In this document: positions 31,558 through 35,164 of the stretch, one piece after another
Numbering within the stretch: the first letter of the stretch is position 1
Layout: every line of letters begins with the position of its first letter
NCBI GenBank assembly: GCA_017518735.1
Contig: JAFWTY010000033.1
Location: forward strand, 1 to 35,164
Length of the DNA stretch: 35,164 nt
Direction of reading: 5' to 3'
Source: Lachnospiraceae bacterium
Lineage (GTDB): Bacteria > Bacillota > Clostridia > Lachnospirales > Lachnospiraceae
Notes under the pieces: model-generated
The model's input: only the letters and a program-made list of their open reading frames with translations
Told to the model about the DNA's origin: nothing
The model's database searches: none
Translations under genes and position numbers: made by a program

Positions 31558-32577
31558 TTATAATACATCCGCAAAATGCGGTTTTAAGCGTTTAAATATA
31601 AGTGCTCCGATACCAAAGATGATTGCTGTCGTAATCCAGAAAAACATAGTGGAATAGAAATCTTCGAAAAACCACTGTTCTTCAAACAGAGCGGAGCGAT
31701 AACCATTGATGATATAGAATACCGGATTGAGTTTGAAGATAATTCGATACTTCTCCGGAATAACACCGATTTCCCACATGATTGGAGTTGCCCACATTCC
31801 GACCTGAAGCAGGATTCCGATAATCTGTGTCAGGTCCTTGAAAAACACTACAATCGCACATGTGGAATAGCTGATTGCAAGCGTCAGGCAGAACATACAG
31901 AAACTGTAATAAAACAGCTGGATTAAATAAACACTCGGTTCAAACCTGAAAACAAAATATAACACCAGCAGAAGCATTACAAAAAATACATGAATAAATG
32001 ATGCCGCAATTACCTTAATGATCGGCAGAATACTGATTTTGAAAACAACCTTTTTTACCAGGTAATTGTACTCGATGAGTGCACTGGTTCCGCCACCGAT
32101 GGCCTCCGAAAAATAAAACCACGGAATCAGTCCGGCCGTAAGCCAGACAACATAAGGCGCCTTCACACCGCTTGCAACAAGCTGTGCACGTGCCGGAAAA
32201 ATGATGCCGAATATGCAGTAATACATTCCGACGGTAACGATCGGCTGAATAAATGCCCAGACTCTTCCCATCGTGGATCCGGCATAGCGCTTCTTAAAAT
32301 CGTTTCTTGCAAGTTTCCAGATCAGCTCCCTGTTTCCCCATAGTTCTCTCGGTAAAACAACGATCTTGTCATACAAGGAAACAAATGCCGTAAGCGCACA
32401 AAGAACCATTGCACATGCAATGGCCTTTTTAATCCATTCTTCCTTCGGTACAGCGTTTGGATTCTTATGAAGCAATACAACAGCCAGCGTAATCATCGCG
32501 ACTATGATTCCAATCAGAATTCCGATCCCTTTGGGAATGCCTTTATTTACTTTTTCTTTTGTAACGGTATTGTCCAT
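31558..32577 (-). CDS. wzm: Polysaccharide ABC-2 exporter permease with extra N-terminal segments
   Basis: A 339-residue membrane protein of the Wzm/TagG family. The core (about 85-339) has the usual amphipathic start ELIWKLARNDFKKRYAGSTM, six membrane segments and the LNPVFYIINGYRSALFE signature near 280-296. Ahead of it lie about 80 residues with two additional membrane segments (about 18-38 and 50-72), which the 255-275-residue standard permeases lack. It exports lipid-linked glycan with the ATPase just downstream. It is encoded 14 bases after rfbC. Confidence 0.92.
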   Translation of the reverse strand: MDNTVTKEKVNKGIPKGIGILIGIIVAMITLAVVLLHKNPNAVPKEEWIKKAIACAMVLCALTAFVSLYDKIVVLPRELWGNRELIWKLARNDFKKRYAGSTMGRVWAFIQPIVTVGMYYCIFGIIFPARAQLVASGVKAPYVVWLTAGLIPWFYFSEAIGGGTSALIEYNYLVKKVVFKISILPIIKVIAASFIHVFFVMLLLVLYFVFRFEPSVYLIQLFYYSFCMFCLTLAISYSTCAIVVFFKDLTQIIGILLQVGMWATPIMWEIGVIPEKYRIIFKLNPVFYIINGYRSALFEEQWFFEDFYSTMFFWITTAIIFGIGALIFKRLKPHFADVL

Positions 32578-32591
32578 TCTGCTATATCATC

Positions 32592-33143
32592 CTACTTTTG
32601 TAATTCGGTGATGGAACCCCACTTGGTATCTTTCTCGGAAAGCGTCAATTCCATTCCTTCCGGAATCGGCCATTCGATTCCAATCGCCGGATCGTCATAT
32701 TTCAATCCGCCCTCGTCGTTCGGATGATAGAAGTCCGTACACTTATAACAAAACTCCGCATAATCGGAAAGTACCAAAAATCCATGAGCAAAATTCTTCG
32801 GGATATAGAACTGTTTCTTATTCTCTTCGGAGAGGATCACACCGAACCACTTTCCGTAGGTTGCACTTCCCTCTCTTAAATCCACGGCTACGTCAAATAC
32901 CTCGCCGCGAATGACACGAACCAGTTTGTCCTGCGGATAATTGATTTGAAAATGCAATCCTCTGAGTACTCCTTTTTTCGATGCGGACTGATTGTCCTGC
33001 ACGAACGGAAGTGTAATGCCAATCTCCTCAAAATCCTTCATCTGGTAAGTCTCCATGAAGTATCCGCGATTGTCGCCGAATACCTGGGGAGTGATTACCT
33101 TAAGCCCTTCTATCTCGCGTGTTTCAACGGTAAGCTTTCCCAT
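32592..33143 (-). CDS. rfbC: dTDP-4-dehydrorhamnose 3,5-epimerase
   Basis: A 183-residue cupin enzyme, third step in dTDP-L-rhamnose synthesis. Motifs include VFGDNRGYFMETY (21-33), the catalytic His64 in VLRGLHFQ, and IPKNFAHGFLVLSD. Length and motifs are standard. AAAGGAA precedes ATG 33143. It follows rfbA by 45 bases in the same operon. Confidence 0.97.
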   Translation of the reverse strand: MGKLTVETREIEGLKVITPQVFGDNRGYFMETYQMKDFEEIGITLPFVQDNQSASKKGVLRGLHFQINYPQDKLVRVIRGEVFDVAVDLREGSATYGKWFGVILSEENKKQFYIPKNFAHGFLVLSDYAEFCYKCTDFYHPNDEGGLKYDDPAIGIEWPIPEGMELTLSEKDTKWGSITELQK

Positions 33144-33188
33144 TTTCCTTTTTCTTCCTTTTTCTGTCGTAATAATGATTCGGTCCTT

Positions 33189-34058
33189 TTACAGGCCTTC
33201 TGCAACATCCTTAAGATATTGTCCGTATGCGGTCTTCATCAAAGGTTCCGCAAGTTTGAGCAGCTGCTCCTTGGTAATAAAACCACGTTTGTAGGCGATT
33301 TCCTCGATGCAGGAAATGTATAATCCCTGCCGTTTCTGGAATGCGCAGACGAAATCGGACGCATCAAGCAGAGCATCGTGATTTCCGGTATCCAGCCATG
33401 CAAAACCTCTTCCCAAGGGTTCCACATGAAGAGTGCCTCTTCTTAAGTACTCATTGTTGATGCTGGTAATTTCGATTTCTCCTCTTGCGGAGGGCTTTAC
33501 ATTTTTTGCGATTTCCACAACATCGTTGTCGTAGAAATAAAGTCCGGGAACCGCATAATTGCTCTTCGGATGCTCCGGCTTTTCCTCGATGGAGATGGCA
33601 TTTCCGTTCTCATCGAATTCCACAACGCCGTATTCTCTGGGGTCGCGCACATAGTATCCGAAAATTGTTGCGCCCTTCTCTCTTGAGGCTACCTGACGAA
33701 GAACCTTGGAAAAACTCTGGCCGTAGAAAATGTTATCGCCCAGAATCAGTGCCACGCTGTCGCTTCCGATGAACTCCTCGCCGATAATGAACGCATCAGC
33801 CAGTCCTCTGGGATATTCCTGAATGGCATATTCCATGGTCAGTCCCAAATCGGAACCGTCACCGAAAAGTTCCTTGAATACCGGCAAATCTCTCGGTGTG
33901 GAAATGATCAGAATCTCCCGGATTCCTGCTAACATCAGTATGGACAGGGGATAATAAATCATCGGCTTGTCATAAACCGGCATAATCTGTTTGGAAACTG
34001 CTTTGGTTAACGGATAAAGTCTGGTTCCGGAACCGCCAGCAAGAATAATACCCTTCAT
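33189..34058 (-). CDS. rfbA: Glucose-1-phosphate thymidylyltransferase
   Basis: A 289-residue nucleotidyltransferase that makes dTDP-glucose from Glc-1-P and dTTP. The signature [17 protein letters not shown] (8-24) and [13 protein letters not shown] (27-39) are intact, as are [20 protein letters not shown] and [18 protein letters not shown] in the later half. Full length. AAGGAG stands 6 bases before ATG 34058. It takes the product of the phosphoglucomutase encoded further down the operon. Confidence 0.97.
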   Translation of the reverse strand: MKGIILAGGSGTRLYPLTKAVSKQIMPVYDKPMIYYPLSILMLAGIREILIISTPRDLPVFKELFGDGSDLGLTMEYAIQEYPRGLADAFIIGEEFIGSDSVALILGDNIFYGQSFSKVLRQVASREKGATIFGYYVRDPREYGVVEFDENGNAISIEEKPEHPKSNYAVPGLYFYDNDVVEIAKNVKPSARGEIEITSINNEYLRRGTLHVEPLGRGFAWLDTGNHDALLDASDFVCAFQKRQGLYISCIEEIAYKRGFITKEQLLKLAEPLMKTAYGQYLKDVAEGL

Positions 34059-34092
34059 CTTTTTCTCCTTGTATGTTCTGACTTATCGGGAA

Positions 34093-35164
34093 TTATCTTC
34101 CCTTGTACATATCCTCGTAGTATTTCTGATAATCACCGCTGGTAACGTTCTTCATCCAGTCTTCGTTTTCGAAATACCACTGAATGGTCTTGCGGATACC
34201 GTCCTTGAACATGGTTTCCGGCTCCCAGCCAAGGTCTTTTTTGATCTTGTCCGGAGCGATGGCATATCTTCTGTCATGTCCTTTTCTGTCGGTAACGTAG
34301 GTGATTAAATCCCTGTTGATATAAGCTTTTCTCGGATCTCCTTCGGGAAGCATCTCCTGAAGAGTGTCGAGAATAATTTCGATAATTTCGATGTTCTGCT
34401 TCTCATTGTGTCCGCCGATATTGTAGCGTTCAAAGAGTTTGCCCTGCTCCTGTACCATGTCGATAGCCTTTGCATGATCCATAACATATAACCAGTCACG
34501 GACATTCTTTCCGTCGCCGTATACGGGAAGTTTCTTTCCCTGAAGAGCGTTATTGATGATGAGCGGAATCAGTTTCTCCGGGAACTGGTAAGGGCCATAG
34601 TTGTTGGAGCAGTTAGTAATGTTGGCCGGGAACTTGTAGGTGTCCATGTAAGCCTTTACCAAAAGATCGGAGCTTGCCTTACTCGAAGAGTAGGGAGAAT
34701 GAGGATCGATCGGAGAGGTCTCATAGAAGTATGCGTTCGGATCGTCGGGAAGAGATCCGTAAACTTCGTCCGTGGAAACATGGAGGAATTTCTTGCCCTC
34801 CTTAAAGCTTCCGTCCGGAAGTTCCCATGCAGCCTTTGCACAGTTGAGCATTACCGCAGTACCCATGACGTTGGTGTTGACGAACACTTCGGGATTTTTG
34901 ATGGAACGGTCCACGTGGGATTCCGCTGCGAAATGAACAACTCTGTCGATGTCGTTGTTGGCAAAGATTTCGGAGATGGCTGCCTTATCCGTAATGTCTG
35001 CACGGATGAAGGTGTAGTTTTCTTTGTTCTCCAAATCCTTTAAGTTCTCCAGGTTTCCTGCATAGGTCAGAACATCCACATTGATGATGCGAATGTCGTC
35101 TCCGTATTTTTCAAACATGTAGTGAATGTAGTTGGAACCGATAAATCCGGCTCCGCCGGTAACA
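34093..35164 (-). CDS. rfbB: dTDP-glucose 4,6-dehydratase (5' end beyond window)
   Basis: An open frame continuing past the right edge; 356 codons plus stop are visible and only a few N-terminal residues are missing. The frame begins inside the NAD-binding glycine motif TGGAGFIGSNY (codons at about 35160-35128), so an internal ATG at 35118 is not the start. VSTDEVYG and the catalytic YSSSK (in SPYSSSKASSD) mark it as an extended short-chain dehydratase. It makes dTDP-4-keto-6-deoxyglucose for rhamnose. The promoter and rfbD must lie outside the window if they belong to this operon. Confidence 0.97.
   Translation of the reverse strand, partial: VTGGAGFIGSNYIHYMFEKYGDDIRIINVDVLTYAGNLENLKDLENKENYTFIRADITDKAAISEIFANNDIDRVVHFAAESHVDRSIKNPEVFVNTNVMGTAVMLNCAKAAWELPDGSFKEGKKFLHVSTDEVYGSLPDDPNAYFYETSPIDPHSPYSSSKASSDLLVKAYMDTYKFPANITNCSNNYGPYQFPEKLIPLIINNALQGKKLPVYGDGKNVRDWLYVMDHAKAIDMVQEQGKLFERYNIGGHNEKQNIEIIEIILDTLQEMLPEGDPRKAYINRDLITYVTDRKGHDRRYAIAPDKIKKDLGWEPETMFKDGIRKTIQWYFENEDWMKNVTSGDYQKYYEDMYKGR

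Noticed and set aside
17509..35164. Search for Wzx flippase or Wzy polymerase
   Set aside because: No many-segment membrane protein other than the ABC permease and the sugar transferase is encoded in this part.
1..35164. tRNA, rRNA, riboswitch, transposase, integrase or attachment sites
   Set aside because: No cloverleaf, rRNA segment, recognisable aptamer, or mobile-element protein was seen; gaps between genes are short.

Overview
The window reads as a chromosomal segment from a low-to-moderate GC Gram-positive of the class Clostridia, most likely Lachnospiraceae. The reasons are the AGGAGG-type ribosome binding sites, an LCP (LytR-CpsA-Psr) cell-wall glycopolymer ligase, an Hsp33 with the CxC...CxxC zinc site, tandem-domain GT2 glycosyltransferases with long N-terminal coiled coils, and PgcA-type phosphoglucomutase. 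No outer-membrane genes are visible. Every convincing gene lies on the minus strand, so transcription runs from right (35164) to left (1). I see no tRNA, rRNA, CRISPR array, insertion sequence or phage gene.

Right part (about 35164-17509) is a cell-surface polysaccharide cluster. In transcription order it holds rfbB (5' end outside the window), rfbA, rfbC, an ABC-2 polysaccharide exporter permease (Wzm/TagG type), its ATPase with a C-terminal Wzt-like sugar-binding domain, and a methyltransferase-kinase fusion. These are followed by two large two-domain GT2 enzymes, a phosphoglucomutase, two smaller GT2 enzymes, a WbaP/WcaJ-type polyprenyl-phosphate sugar-1-P transferase and an LCP ligase. 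The LCP gene has its own promoter and the block ends in a strong terminator at 17437-17470. Together they suggest this route: Glc-1-P to dTDP-rhamnose precursor, lipid-linked initiation, cytoplasmic chain extension by GT2 enzymes, chain capping by the methyltransferase-kinase, cap-dependent export by the ABC transporter, and attachment to the wall by LCP. This would be a Gram-positive counterpart of the WbdD/Wzt chain-length system known for E. coli O8/O9a O antigens; it is the most interesting proposal here.

Middle part (17408-9375) contains a small operon of a GT2 (rhamnosyltransferase-like), a membrane HtrA protease with PDZ domain, and a ClpX-like unfoldase that lacks the usual RKH pore loop; this operon ends at a terminator (12916-12952). 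Next come a secreted/membrane protein with a Cys-rich head and very acidic stalk (its own promoter and leader palindrome), hisC with terminator, and a small membrane protein of the COG2426 family with a strong promoter and terminator.

Left part (9291-1) holds a methyltransferase and Hsp33, then an ECF sigma factor overlapping a membrane anti-sigma-like protein. Downstream lies a module of a large GATase-like membrane protein, an ABC ATPase, an ABC-2 permease, and a membrane coiled-coil protein that runs off the left edge. The last three proteins all end in long low-complexity tails: Gly/Pro/Asn-rich, Pro/Gln repeats, and a strict Gly-Gln-X (collagen-periodic) tract. Intergenic spaces are short (none exceeds about 230 bases).
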